Positions 16,036 to 25,440 of a stretch of 46,976 nt of DNA are shown here, piece by piece (the stretch's first letter is position 1; each line of letters opens with the position of its first letter). The stretch is from contig JBHIYN010000026.1 in assembly GCA_041984235.1 (NCBI GenBank), positions 1-46,976 on the forward strand, given 5' to 3'. The translations under genes were made by a program, and so were the position numbers. The notes beneath the pieces were generated by a model. It was given only the letters and a program-made list of their open reading frames with translations. It was not told where the DNA came from and did no database searches. This DNA comes from JBHIYN01 sp041984235. Lineage in GTDB: Bacteria > Pseudomonadota > Gammaproteobacteria > Ga0077536.

Positions 16036-17880
16036 GTGCAATCGATGAGAACTCATGCCGGGCGCCGGCGTGACGGCCGTTTCGAGTGGGGAGCGCTGGT
16101 CTCGCTCGCACCCTACCTGTGGCCGGCCGGCAACCTGCCGGTGCGGGTGCGGGTGGTGGTGGCGCTGGTGTTCCTGGCGCTGGCCAAGCTCGCCACGGTC
16201 TGGGTACCCCTGTTGTACAAGCAGATGGTGGATCTGTTCTCCGATCCGCAGCGCCTGCCGCTGGAGCTGCCGCTGGCCCTGCTGATCGGCTACGGGGTAC
16301 TGCGCGTCTTGCAGATCGCCTTCGCCGAGCTGCGTGACTGGGTGTTCGCCCGCGTTGCGCAGGGCGCGATTCGCGACGCCGCCATGCAAACTTTTCGCCA
16401 CCTGCATCGCCTGGCGCTGCGTTTCCATCTCGAGCGGCAGACCGGCGGCCTGTCGCGCGCCATCGAGCGCGGCACCAAGGGCATCGACTTCCTGCTCACG
16501 TTCATGCTCTTCAACATCATTCCGACGCTGCTCGAAATCGCGCTCGTGTGCGGCATCCTGTGGGCGCTATTCGACTACCGTTATGCCCTGGTGACCTTCG
16601 TCACCATCGCCGGCTACATCGCCTACACCCTGAGCGTGACCGAGTGGCGTCTCAAGTACCGCCGGCGCATGAACGAGACCGACCAGGAAGCCAATACGCG
16701 CGCCATTGACAGCCTGCTCAACTACGAGACGGTCAAGTATTTCGGCAACGAGGACTGGGAGGCGCGCCGCTTCGACGAATCGCTGGCGCGCTACGAGCAC
16801 GCCGCGGTGACGAGCAAGATGTCGCTGGCCATGCTCAACATCGGCCAGGCCGCGATCATCGGCATCGGCCTCACCGTCGTCATGGGCATGGCCGGGCAGG
16901 GCGTGATCGACGGCGCGATGACGGTGGGCGATTTCGTGCTGGTCAGCACCTACCTCATCCAGCTCTACATGCCGCTCAATTTCCTCGGCTTCGTCTACCG
17001 CGAGATCAAGCAGTCGCTGACCGACATGGAAGCGATGTTCCACTTGCTCGACATCAATGCCGAGGTCGAGGACGCGCCGGGCGCGCCGGATCTGGGCCCG
17101 GGTCCGGGGCGGGTCGAGTTCGACCAGGTCAGCTTCGCCTACGACGAGCGGCGCACCATCCTCGACCGCGTCAGCTTCGCGATCGAGCCGGGCCGCCGCG
17201 TCGCCATCGTCGGCGCCAGCGGCGCGGGCAAGTCGACCATCGCGCGCCTGCTGTTCCGCTTCTACGAGGTCGGTGGCGGCGCGATCCGCATCGACGGGCA
17301 GGACATTCGAGCAATCACCCAGCGCAGCCTGCGCGCAGCGATCGGGGTGGTGCCGCAGGATACCGTGCTGTTCAACGACACCATCTTCTACAACATCGCC
17401 TACGGCCGGCCGTCGGCGACGCCGGGCGAAGTCGAGCAGGCGGCGCGCCTGGCCCAGATCCACGACTTCATCATGGCCTCGCCGGACGGCTACCAGACCA
17501 TGGTCGGCGAGCGCGGACTGAAGCTGTCGGGTGGCGAGAAGCAGCGCGTGGCGATTGCCCGCACCATCCTCAAGGATCCGCGCATCCTGGTTTTCGACGA
17601 GGCGACCTCGGCACTGGATACCCGTACCGAGCGCGAGATCCAGGTCGCCCTGAAGGAAGTCTCGCGCGGACACAGCACGCTGGTCATCGCGCACCGCCTG
17701 TCGACCGTGGTCGATGCCGACGAGATCATCGTGCTCGCCGACGGACGCATCGCCGAACGCGGGCGCCATGCCGCCTTGCTGGCAGCCGGCGGCCGCTATG
17801 CCGAGATGTGGTCGCGCCAGCAGCAGGCGCTGGAACTGTCCGCGCCCGGCGCGTTGCCGGACGCAGCGGACCCGGCCTGA
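16036..17880 (+). CDS. ATM1/HMT1-type ABC exporter (fused permease-ATPase)
   Basis: This 614-residue half-transporter has six membrane helices (about residues 30-330) and a C-terminal ATPase with Walker A GASGAGKST (about 393-401), signature LSGGEKQR, Walker B ILVFDEATSALD and the H-loop IAHRLSTV. The motif NYETVKYFGNE, before the ATPase, is typical of the ATM1 branch, which exports glutathione-bound or metal-thiol compounds. GTG 16036 follows GGGGAA at good spacing; the in-frame ATG 16045 is an alternative. A TATACT hexamer (16004-16009) lies upstream without a clear -35. The gene is followed by lemA. Confidence 0.9.
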   Translation: MQSMRTHAGRRRDGRFEWGALVSLAPYLWPAGNLPVRVRVVVALVFLALAKLATVWVPLLYKQMVDLFSDPQRLPLELPLALLIGYGVLRVLQIAFAELRDWVFARVAQGAIRDAAMQTFRHLHRLALRFHLERQTGGLSRAIERGTKGIDFLLTFMLFNIIPTLLEIALVCGILWALFDYRYALVTFVTIAGYIAYTLSVTEWRLKYRRRMNETDQEANTRAIDSLLNYETVKYFGNEDWEARRFDESLARYEHAAVTSKMSLAMLNIGQAAIIGIGLTVVMGMAGQGVIDGAMTVGDFVLVSTYLIQLYMPLNFLGFVYREIKQSLTDMEAMFHLLDINAEVEDAPGAPDLGPGPGRVEFDQVSFAYDERRTILDRVSFAIEPGRRVAIVGASGAGKSTIARLLFRFYEVGGGAIRIDGQDIRAITQRSLRAAIGVVPQDTVLFNDTIFYNIAYGRPSATPGEVEQAARLAQIHDFIMASPDGYQTMVGERGLKLSGGEKQRVAIARTILKDPRILVFDEATSALDTRTEREIQVALKEVSRGHSTLVIAHRLSTVVDADEIIVLADGRIAERGRHAALLAAGGRYAEMWSRQQQALELSAPGALPDAADPA

Positions 17881-17931
17881 GTTTCGCCCTGGCCAGGTTG
17901 CTCAAGTCGCGGCCGTACAAGCCGATGTCGC

Positions 17932-17937
17932 TATAAT
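17932..17937 (+). promoter_or_regulatory. Perfect -10 hexamer upstream of lemA
   Basis: TATAAT lies 33 bp before the lemA start, in the gap after the ABC exporter gene. No good -35 hexamer sits at 16-18 bp, so this is a weak promoter candidate. Confidence 0.3.
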
Positions 17938-17970
17938 CGCCTCTGTTCTCGCGCTTCCGGGGGAAGACCA

Positions 17971-18564
17971 GTGGAAATCGGTACGATCATCGCTCTCGTC
18001 GTCGTCGTCGCGCTGGTCGCGGTCGCGGTCGGCATCTACAACAACCTGGTCGCCGCGCGTAACCAGTTCAAGAATGCCTTCGCCCAGATCGACGTCCAGC
18101 TCAAGCGACGCTACGACCTGATCCCCAACCTGGTCGAGACGGCCAAGGGCTACCTCGCCCACGAACGCGAGACCCTGGAGGCGGTAATCCAGGCGCGCAA
18201 CCAGGCGCAGGCGGCCTCGAAAGCGGCCTCGGCCCATCCCGACGACGCCTCGGCCATTGCCGGACTGGCGGCGGCGGAAGGCGTGCTGTCCGGCGCCATG
18301 GGCCGCTTCTTCGCCCTCGCCGAGGCCTATCCGGATCTCAAGGCCAACGAATCGATGCAGCAGCTGATGGAAGAGCTGACCTCGACCGAGAACAAGATTG
18401 CCTTCTCGCGGCAGCACTTCAACGACGCCGTCACTGCCTACAACAACATGCGCGAGCAGTTCCCCAACAACGTCATTGCCGGCATGTTCAACTTCAGCGC
18501 GGCCGAGCTGCTCGAGATCGAAAGCCCCGAGATGCGCGAGGCGCCGAAGGTCTCGTTCAGCTAG
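17971..18564 (+). CDS. lemA: LemA family membrane protein
   Basis: This 197-residue protein has one N-terminal membrane helix (IIALVVVVALVAVAVGIY) and the family signature YNNLVAARNQFKNAF...DVQLKRRYDLIPNLV, followed by long helices. The LemA fold is a helical bundle outside or at the membrane whose biochemical role is not settled. The start is GTG 17971, with GGGGGAAG just upstream. It lies 34 bp before an M48 protease gene, a pairing found in many bacteria that suggests a shared job in membrane-protein quality control. Confidence 0.93.
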   Translation: MEIGTIIALVVVVALVAVAVGIYNNLVAARNQFKNAFAQIDVQLKRRYDLIPNLVETAKGYLAHERETLEAVIQARNQAQAASKAASAHPDDASAIAGLAAAEGVLSGAMGRFFALAEAYPDLKANESMQQLMEELTSTENKIAFSRQHFNDAVTAYNNMREQFPNNVIAGMFNFSAAELLEIESPEMREAPKVSFS

Positions 18565-18598
18565 CACGCCGCGCCCGGCGCGACGGCGCCGGCAGGGC

Positions 18599-20536
18599 AT
18601 GAACTTCTACCAGCACCAGGACCGCGCGCGCCGGCGCACCACGGTGCTGGGGGCGCTGTTCGTGCTCGCGGTATTGTCCATCGTCACGTTCATCAACGCG
18701 GCACTGTACGGCGCCGCGCGCTTCGCCAGCACCCGTACCGGCAACGCGGCCCTGACGGTGAGCGAGTGGCTGGACCGCCCGTGGTGGGCCTGGACGAGTG
18801 CCGCGGTACTGCTGATCATCGTCGGCAGCACCCTGGTGACCACGCTGCGCCTGGCCGGCGGCGGCCCGGCGCTGGCGCGCATGCTGCGCGCACGCCGGGT
18901 ACGCCCGGACACCGGCGACTTCGACGAGCGCCGGCTGATGAACATCGTCGAGGAGATGTCGATTGCCTCGGGCGTTCCGGTGCCGGCCCTCTACGTGCTC
19001 GACGAGGAGCCCGGCATCAACGCCTTCGTCGCCGGCACGCGGCCGAGCGAGACGGTCATGGTGGTGACGCGGGGTGCGCTGCAGACGTTCTCGCGCGACG
19101 AGATGCAGGGCGTGGTGGCGCACGAGTACAGCCACATCTTCAACCGCGACATGCATCTTAACCTGCACCTCATGGGCGCGCTCGCCGGTCTCATCGTGAT
19201 CGCGCAGATCGGGCGCTTCCTGCTGCGCTCGGGCACCCATGGGCGCAATCGCAATGCCAGCCAGATTGCTCTGGTCGGGCTCGCGATCCTGGTCGCCGGC
19301 TACGTCGGTTCGTTCTTCGGCGCCGTCATCAAGGCCGCGATATCGCGCCAGCGGGAGTTCCTCGCCGATGCCTCGGCGGTGCAGTTCACGCGTAATCCCG
19401 ACGGCATCGCGCATGCGCTGTACCGTATCAAGCGCCACGGTGAGGGCTCGCTGCTGAACAGCCGTCATGCCGAGGACATCAGTCATTTCTGTTTCGGCGA
19501 GTCGGTGCACTACCTGTTCAGCGCGGTGATGGCGACCCATCCACCACTGGACGCACGCATTCGCGCCATCGACCCGCACTTCCAGCCACCGCCGGAAGTG
19601 GCGTCCGACACGGACGAGCGTGCGCCGGCCCCGGCGCCCGGCACGGCGCGCCATGACCGCGGTGAGGCGCTGGCCGCCGTGAGCGGCGCCAGCAACCTGG
19701 CCGCGGGCGGGGCGGTGCCGGCCGTGTCCGGCGCGCGCATCGCCGAGGCGGTCGGCACTGTCGCGCCGGCCCAGGTCGCGTTCGCGCACGATGTGCACGC
19801 AGGCCTGCCCGAGCCGGTGCTTGCCGCCGTGCACGACACCGGCGGAGCAGCCCAAGTGGTGCTGGCCCTGCTCTACAACGGCACCGCGCACGACGCCCGC
19901 CCGCACGTGCTGGAACGTGTCGCCACAGCCGGGCCGGCGCTCGATGCGAATGCCGTGCAGACCTTCGCCGGCATGCTGGAGCGCCTGCCCGCGCGCCGCC
20001 GCCTGCCGCTGCTGCAGCTTGCCCTGCCGACCCTCAAGACCCTGGACGGGGCGGACCGTGCCACCCTGCGCGCGACGGTACACCAGGTCATCGAGGCCGA
20101 CGCCCGGGTCACGGCCTTCGAGTTCGCCGTCATCCACCTGCTCGACGATCATCTCGATGACGGTGCGGCGCGGCCGGTGCGCACGCGGCATTTCTCCTTC
20201 GGCGCGGTGGCCGACGAGCTGCGCGTGCTGCTGAGCGTGCTCGCGCACGCCGGCAGCACCAGCGAGGCGAGCGTCACGGCCGCGTTCGCAACGGCGTGGA
20301 AACCGTTCGGTCTGGGCGACGCGGAGCCGCTCGCGCGCGGCGACTGCAGCCTCGAACGGCTCGGCAAGGCGCTGGCGGAACTCGCCGCCCTGTCGCCGCT
20401 GTTGCAGAAGAACGTCATCCAGGCCGCGGCCGACTGCGTGATCCACGATTTCACGCTGACCGCGGCCGAAGAGGAGCTGCTGCAGGCGGTGGCACTCAAC
20501 CTCGACTGCCCGTTGCCGCCGCTGCTCGGGGACTGA
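18599..20536 (+). CDS. M48 family membrane zinc metalloprotease with large C-terminal domain
   Basis: This 645-residue protein has two N-terminal membrane helices (about 15-40 and 62-82) and the zinc-protease motif HEYSH (His175, Glu176, His179). A further membrane hairpin and REFLADASAVQF follow; the Glu of the latter supplies the third zinc ligand. The HtpX/Ste24-like core ends near residue 330. The remaining roughly 310 residues are helical, Ala/Leu-rich and lack recognised motifs, making this about twice the length of HtpX. It follows lemA and precedes hrpB by 27 bp. A role in degrading misfolded membrane proteins is known for the family and is inferred here. Confidence 0.88.
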   Translation: MNFYQHQDRARRRTTVLGALFVLAVLSIVTFINAALYGAARFASTRTGNAALTVSEWLDRPWWAWTSAAVLLIIVGSTLVTTLRLAGGGPALARMLRARRVRPDTGDFDERRLMNIVEEMSIASGVPVPALYVLDEEPGINAFVAGTRPSETVMVVTRGALQTFSRDEMQGVVAHEYSHIFNRDMHLNLHLMGALAGLIVIAQIGRFLLRSGTHGRNRNASQIALVGLAILVAGYVGSFFGAVIKAAISRQREFLADASAVQFTRNPDGIAHALYRIKRHGEGSLLNSRHAEDISHFCFGESVHYLFSAVMATHPPLDARIRAIDPHFQPPPEVASDTDERAPAPAPGTARHDRGEALAAVSGASNLAAGGAVPAVSGARIAEAVGTVAPAQVAFAHDVHAGLPEPVLAAVHDTGGAAQVVLALLYNGTAHDARPHVLERVATAGPALDANAVQTFAGMLERLPARRRLPLLQLALPTLKTLDGADRATLRATVHQVIEADARVTAFEFAVIHLLDDHLDDGAARPVRTRHFSFGAVADELRVLLSVLAHAGSTSEASVTAAFATAWKPFGLGDAEPLARGDCSLERLGKALAELAALSPLLQKNVIQAAADCVIHDFTLTAAEEELLQAVALNLDCPLPPLLGD

Positions 20537-20563
20537 GCGGCCCTGTCGGGACCTGCGCAGCGT

Positions 20564-23035
20564 ATGGATGACGCCCACGGCTTCCCGGTCGACGCGCAGC
20601 TGCCGGCCCTGTGTGCGCTGCTGGAGACGCAGTGCCGCGTGGTCCTGGAGGCGCCGCCGGGGGCGGGCAAGACGACCCGTGTGCCGCCGGCGCTGCTCGC
20701 GGCACGGTGGTGCACCGGCCGCGTACTCATGCTCGAGCCGCGCCGCATCGCGGCACGCGCGGCGGCCAGCTACATGGCCGCGCAGATGAACGAGGCGGTC
20801 GGCGCGACGGTGGGTTATCGCATCCGTTTCGAGCGTCGGGTGAGCGCGGCCACGCGGATCGAGGTCGTGACCGAGGGCATCCTGACCCGCATGCTGCAGG
20901 ACGACCCCGCGCTGGACGGGGTCAGCGCGGTGATCTTCGACGAATTCCACGAACGGCACCTGGCCGGCGATCTCGGTCTGGCGCTGTGCCTCGACGTGCA
21001 GCAGGCGCTGCGGCCGGACCTGCGCATCGTGGTGATGTCGGCGACGCTCGACGGTGAGCAGCTCGCGGCCTGGCTGCAGGCGCCGCGCATCCGCGCCGAG
21101 GGACGTGCCTGGCCGGTCGATGTCGAGTACCTGCCGGCACAGTCACGCGAGAGCGCAGCGGCGCACCTGCGGCGAGCCGCCGCGCGCGCGATCGACGAGA
21201 CGGACGGCGACGTGCTGTGTTTCCTGCCCGGACTGGCGGAGATCCGGCGCGCCGGCGAAGCGCTGGCCGGCCTCGGCGTGACCATCGAGACCCTGCACGG
21301 CGAGCTGTCGCCGGCGGCGCAGGCGCGCGTGCTGCAGCCGGCGGTGACGCGGCGCATCGTACTCGCGACCAATGTCGCCGAGTCCAGCGTGACCCTGCCG
21401 GGCGTCCGCGCGGTGGTCGACAGCGGCCTGGCGCGCGAGCCGCGCTTCGACCCGGTCAGCGGCATGAGCCGCCTGCAGACCGTCAACGTCACGCAGGCCT
21501 CGGCGACGCAGCGCGCCGGCCGTGCCGGGCGCGTGACCGCAGGGCGTTGCTACCGCCTGTGGCCGCAGGGCCGGGTGCTGGAAGCGAACACCCGCGCCGA
21601 GATCACGCAGGTCGAGCTGTCCGGACTGTTACTGGAGTTGAAGGTGTGGGGCAGCGAAGCGTTGCGGTTCCCCGATGCGCCGCCGGCCGGTGCCATGGCC
21701 CAGGCGGCGGACGTGCTGCGCGTCCTGGGTGCGCTGGACGCGCAGGGCCGGCTGACAGCGCACGGGCGCGCCATGGCCACGCTCGGCACCCACCCGCGCC
21801 TGGCCAGCATGATGCTGAGTGCACCGCCCGAGCTCGCCGCCACGGCCTGTGACGTGGCCGCTTTGCTGGAGGGGCGCGACCCGCTGCGCGGCGAGGCGCG
21901 TTTCGACGATCGTCTGCAGCGGCGACTGGCCGCGCTGGGCGCGCTGCACGAGGGCGCCCGGCCGGAGCCGGAGGCCGCCCCGGGTGTGTTGCGCGGGATT
22001 GCGCAGGCCGCGCGCGCGTGGCGCCGGCGGCGTGGCCTGCAGCCGGACGCGGCCGGCGGCGACGGTGAGGCCAGCGGACAGCTGGTTGCCCTGGCCTACC
22101 CGGAACGCATCGCGCACCTCGCGCCGGGCGCGGTCACCCGCTACCGGCTCGCCGGCGGGCGCGGCGCACGCCTCGCCGACGACTCCGCGCTGGCCGGGCT
22201 GCCGTGGCTGGCGGTGGCGAGCCTGCGCGCCGAGCCCGGCGACAGCCTCGTGCAGCTTGCCGCCCCGCTCGAACAGGACTGGCTGGAGCAGGCCTTCGCC
22301 GAGCGTTTCGAGGAGATCACCGAGTGCGCGTTCAATCCCGACAGTGGCGCGGTGGAGGCGGTACACGAGCGCCGTTTCGGCGCCATCGCGGTCGCGCGCC
22401 GCGTGTCGACCGCACCGCGTAATGCCGGGACCACGGCCCTGTTGCTGGAGGGGCTGGCGGCCCGCGGCGTCGCGCCGTTGCCGTGGACGGCGGACCTGCG
22501 CACGTGGCAGGCACGCGTGCAGTGCCTGCGCAGCTGGTGCCCGGAGCTGGGGCTGCCCGATCTCGGCGACGACGTGCTGGGCGCGGAGCTCGCGACCTGG
22601 CTGGCGCCGTTCGTCACCGGGCACGCGCGGCTGGACGAGATCACGAGCGCGGAGCTCACCGCCGCGCTGGCAGCGCGCCTCGATCACGGTATGCAGCGGG
22701 CCCTGGACGAGTATGCGCCGCGGCGTCTGGCCGTGCCCAGCGGCCGGCGTCACGCGCTCGCCTACCGCGTCGGCGAGGCGCCGGTGCTGGCGGTCAAGCT
22801 GCAGGAGCTGTTCGGTCTGGGCGAGACGCCGCGCATCGCGCGCGGCCGGGTGCCGGTGACCCTGCACCTGCTGTCACCGCGCGGCATCCCGATCCAGGTC
22901 ACCCAGGACCTGCGCGGCTTCTGGGAGCGCACCTACGCCGAGGTGCGCAAGGAGCTCAAGGGCCGTTATCCCAAGCACCCGTGGCCGGACGACCCGTGGC
23001 GCGCCGAGCCCACCCATCGCACGCGGCGGCGCTGA
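20564..23035 (+). CDS. hrpB: HrpB, ATP-dependent DExH-box helicase
   Basis: This 823-residue protein shows the full set of DExH motifs: GAGKTT (Walker A), DEFHER (motif II), MSATLDG (III), TNVAESSVTLPGV (V) and QRAGRAGR (VI). The helicase-associated and C-terminal HrpB domains follow, ending in the typical RELKGRYPKHPWPDDP-like tail. Length matches HrpB (about 810-830). HrpB is a putative RNA helicase; its physiological role in most bacteria is poorly defined. It is probably co-transcribed with lemA and the M48 gene. Confidence 0.95.
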   Translation: MDDAHGFPVDAQLPALCALLETQCRVVLEAPPGAGKTTRVPPALLAARWCTGRVLMLEPRRIAARAAASYMAAQMNEAVGATVGYRIRFERRVSAATRIEVVTEGILTRMLQDDPALDGVSAVIFDEFHERHLAGDLGLALCLDVQQALRPDLRIVVMSATLDGEQLAAWLQAPRIRAEGRAWPVDVEYLPAQSRESAAAHLRRAAARAIDETDGDVLCFLPGLAEIRRAGEALAGLGVTIETLHGELSPAAQARVLQPAVTRRIVLATNVAESSVTLPGVRAVVDSGLAREPRFDPVSGMSRLQTVNVTQASATQRAGRAGRVTAGRCYRLWPQGRVLEANTRAEITQVELSGLLLELKVWGSEALRFPDAPPAGAMAQAADVLRVLGALDAQGRLTAHGRAMATLGTHPRLASMMLSAPPELAATACDVAALLEGRDPLRGEARFDDRLQRRLAALGALHEGARPEPEAAPGVLRGIAQAARAWRRRRGLQPDAAGGDGEASGQLVALAYPERIAHLAPGAVTRYRLAGGRGARLADDSALAGLPWLAVASLRAEPGDSLVQLAAPLEQDWLEQAFAERFEEITECAFNPDSGAVEAVHERRFGAIAVARRVSTAPRNAGTTALLLEGLAARGVAPLPWTADLRTWQARVQCLRSWCPELGLPDLGDDVLGAELATWLAPFVTGHARLDEITSAELTAALAARLDHGMQRALDEYAPRRLAVPSGRRHALAYRVGEAPVLAVKLQELFGLGETPRIARGRVPVTLHLLSPRGIPIQVTQDLRGFWERTYAEVRKELKGRYPKHPWPDDPWRAEPTHRTRRR

Positions 23036-23066
23036 CGCCGGCCACCGCCGCGGCTGCCGGCCGCGC

Positions 23067-24161
23067 TCAGGCGGCGGCCGAGCTCGCGGTCAGCTTGCGC
23101 AGCTCGGGCGCGACCTCGCGCCCGATCAGCTCGAGGCTGCCGCGGACCAGGTCGAACGGCAGGCCGGCGTAGGACACCGCCATCGCCGGCCGCAGATCGC
23201 CGGTCATCTCGAAACGCTTCGTCCATTTCTCGACGATCTGCTCCGGCGTGCCCCATGCCTGGCTCTGCACGAAACCCTCGCAGGCGGCGTCGATACCCAT
23301 CTCCTGGATCGCCGCGGCGCCGGCCTGGTAGGCCTGGTAGCCCTGGGTGTCGCCCCAGTGGCTGCCGTCGAAATCGTAGTGACGGATGACGCTGAGGTAG
23401 TACTTCGAGAGGTACTCGCGGGCGACCTTCTCGGCGACCTTGGGGTCGGCGTGGCAGTAGGTGAAATCGGAGAACACCGGCGCGCCCGGCGACTTGTTCG
23501 GATGGACCTGGCGGAAACGCTCGCGCCAGGCCTCGACCGCCGCGTGATGCTGCTCCCAGGGCAGCTGCACGAACGACATCATGGTGCCGCCGAGGTTGGC
23601 CGCGGCCATGGCCGAGTCGGGCGTCATGGCGACGGAGAAGAAGCCGCGATCGCGGTAACCGTGCTCGGGCTTGGGCGTGATCGGGGTGCGGGTCTGCTTG
23701 AAGTACCTGGTGTCGTACTCGGCGATGCCGGTGTCGAGAATGTCGAGCACGATCTCGGCAGCCTCGTCGAAGCGCTCGCGCGAGGTCGCCATGTCGACGC
23801 CGAAGGCGCGGTACTCCTCGCGTGCGAGTCCGCGGCCGAAACCGAGCAGGAAGCGATCGCCGAGCAGGATCTGCAGCAAGGTGATCTTCTCCGCCACCCG
23901 GGTCGGGTTCTCGTGCCACGGCAGGATGATGGCGCCGGTGCCTATCTTGATGCGGTCGGTCTTGCCGGCGATGTAGGCCAGCCACTGCATGTTGTCCGGC
24001 ATCATCGAGTAGTTCGGGTCGAAGTGGTGCTCGGGCAGCAGCAGGAAGTCCATGCCGACTTCCTCGGCAAGCAGCGCGACCTCGGTCTCCTTGCGCATCA
24101 TGTCGGCGTCGGAGAGACCGTCATGCGTGTTCTGAAAGATGAATTGCAGGCCAACTTCCAT
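23067..24161 (-). CDS. LLM-class flavin-dependent oxidoreductase (copy 2)
   Basis: This 364-residue protein is a paralogue of the 12782-13921 gene. Shared landmarks are the N-terminal FIFQN, EHHFDPNYSMMPD, GTGAIILPWHENPTRVAEKI, GDRFLLGFGRGLAREEYRAFG and AWGTPEQIVEKW. It is expected to bind reduced flavin in a TIM barrel and act as a monooxygenase or dehydrogenase of unknown substrate. The ATG at 24161 begins the conserved first strand. The HDAC-like gene lies 107 bp upstream on the same strand, so both may be transcribed together. Confidence 0.87.
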   Translation of the reverse strand: MEVGLQFIFQNTHDGLSDADMMRKETEVALLAEEVGMDFLLLPEHHFDPNYSMMPDNMQWLAYIAGKTDRIKIGTGAIILPWHENPTRVAEKITLLQILLGDRFLLGFGRGLAREEYRAFGVDMATSRERFDEAAEIVLDILDTGIAEYDTRYFKQTRTPITPKPEHGYRDRGFFSVAMTPDSAMAAANLGGTMMSFVQLPWEQHHAAVEAWRERFRQVHPNKSPGAPVFSDFTYCHADPKVAEKVAREYLSKYYLSVIRHYDFDGSHWGDTQGYQAYQAGAAAIQEMGIDAACEGFVQSQAWGTPEQIVEKWTKRFEMTGDLRPAMAVSYAGLPFDLVRGSLELIGREVAPELRKLTASSAAA

Positions 24162-24268
24162 CGTCTTCGTCCTCGTGTCAGGGGGCGCCCGGCGCGTGTC
24201 GTTGCGGCAGGACGGCTCTCGGGCGACCAGTGTAACCAATCGTGCGGCGGGGGCCGTAATCCGGCCGC

Positions 24269-25384
24269 TCAGAGTCCGTGGGCCGCGGCCATTTCGCCGA
24301 TCATCTCGCGCTGCAGCGCAGTAACACGGGCGTTCGGCTGCCACGCCTCGAACATCTCCAGCATGGGGTCGGCGACGTCGGTGCGCTCGCCGGCGAGTGT
24401 CTCGACCACCGTGTGCACGCAGAACGGCACGTAGGATTCCGCGTAGCCGCCCTCGTGTACCACCACCAGGCGGCCGTCGCAGTGCCGCGCTGCCAGCGCC
24501 ATGACCTGCTCGCACAGCCAGCGGTAGGACTCGCTGTGCAGCAGCATGCGCGCGAGCGGATCGACGCCGTTGGCGTCGAAGCCGGATGCGACCACGACCA
24601 GATCGGGGCGAAAGCGATCGATGGCCGGGATCACGATGCGCTCCATGGCACACACGTAGGCTTCATGCCCGCCGCCGGGCAGCAGCGGCACGTTGATGTT
24701 GTAACCTTCGCCGCGTCCGGCGCCACGCTCCTCGGCGCCGCTGTAGCCGGGCGGGAAGCAGTTTTCCTGGTGCAGCGAGATGGTCAGGGTATCGTCGCGC
24801 TCGTAGTAGGCGGCCTGGGTGCCGTTGCCGTGATGCACGTCCCAGTCGAGCACCACCACGCGCTCGACGCCGTGCGCGGCGCGCGCCGCCTCGATCGCGA
24901 TCGGAATGTTGGCGAGCAGGCAGAAGCCCATCGGTTGATCCGGCAGGCAGTGATGCCCGGGCGGCCGCGACATCGAGTAGGCGTTGTCGTAAGTGCCGTC
25001 GAGCACGCTGCCGACTGCGGCGATGGCGAGGCCGGCCGAGACCCTGGCCGCTTCGAAGCTGCCCGGTCCGAACGGCGCGAATGGCCCCAGCTCGCCGCCA
25101 CCGGCAGCCGACAGGCGTTCGAACTCGTCGAGGTAGGCGGCCGGGTGGATGCGCCGCAGGTCTTCGTCGGTGGCCAGCGGCGCGCTGCGCACGTCGACCT
25201 TGTCGGCGAGTCCGGAGACCTGCAGCAGCGAGACCGCGCGGCGCTTCGATTCCGGCGATTCCGCGAGACCGGCGCCCGCCGGCGGCTGCACCCAACCGCC
25301 CACCGGCAATACCAGGGCGAACAGCCCCGAGGTCGAATGCCACAGGCAGCGTTCGTCGTGATAGAAGGCGGTGCGCGAGCTCAT
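24269..25384 (-). CDS. Histone deacetylase-like (class II/acetylpolyamine amidohydrolase) enzyme
   Basis: This 371-residue protein has a complete HDAC active site: GHH (His144-His145), the zinc-binding DWDVHHGNG (Asp182, His184), GFDANGVDPL with the third zinc aspartate, and HEGGY with the transition-state tyrosine. Bacterial members remove acyl groups from polyamines, small amides or lysines; the target is not predictable here. The start ATG 25384 leads directly into the family's first strand (RTAFYHDERCLWH). It sits 56 bp downstream of an ABC exporter gene on the same strand. Confidence 0.9.
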   Translation of the reverse strand: MSSRTAFYHDERCLWHSTSGLFALVLPVGGWVQPPAGAGLAESPESKRRAVSLLQVSGLADKVDVRSAPLATDEDLRRIHPAAYLDEFERLSAAGGGELGPFAPFGPGSFEAARVSAGLAIAAVGSVLDGTYDNAYSMSRPPGHHCLPDQPMGFCLLANIPIAIEAARAAHGVERVVVLDWDVHHGNGTQAAYYERDDTLTISLHQENCFPPGYSGAEERGAGRGEGYNINVPLLPGGGHEAYVCAMERIVIPAIDRFRPDLVVVASGFDANGVDPLARMLLHSESYRWLCEQVMALAARHCDGRLVVVHEGGYAESYVPFCVHTVVETLAGERTDVADPMLEMFEAWQPNARVTALQREMIGEMAAAHGL

Positions 25385-25440
25385 AGGTCGTTCTCCCGGG
25401 CCGGCCCGGGCCGGCGCTGCAGTGAAGGGCAAGCCGGACT

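Noticed and set aside
18557..20959. 800-codon open frame on the minus strand
   Set aside because: It is a shadow of the M48 and hrpB genes; His/Arg/Gln-rich without motifs.
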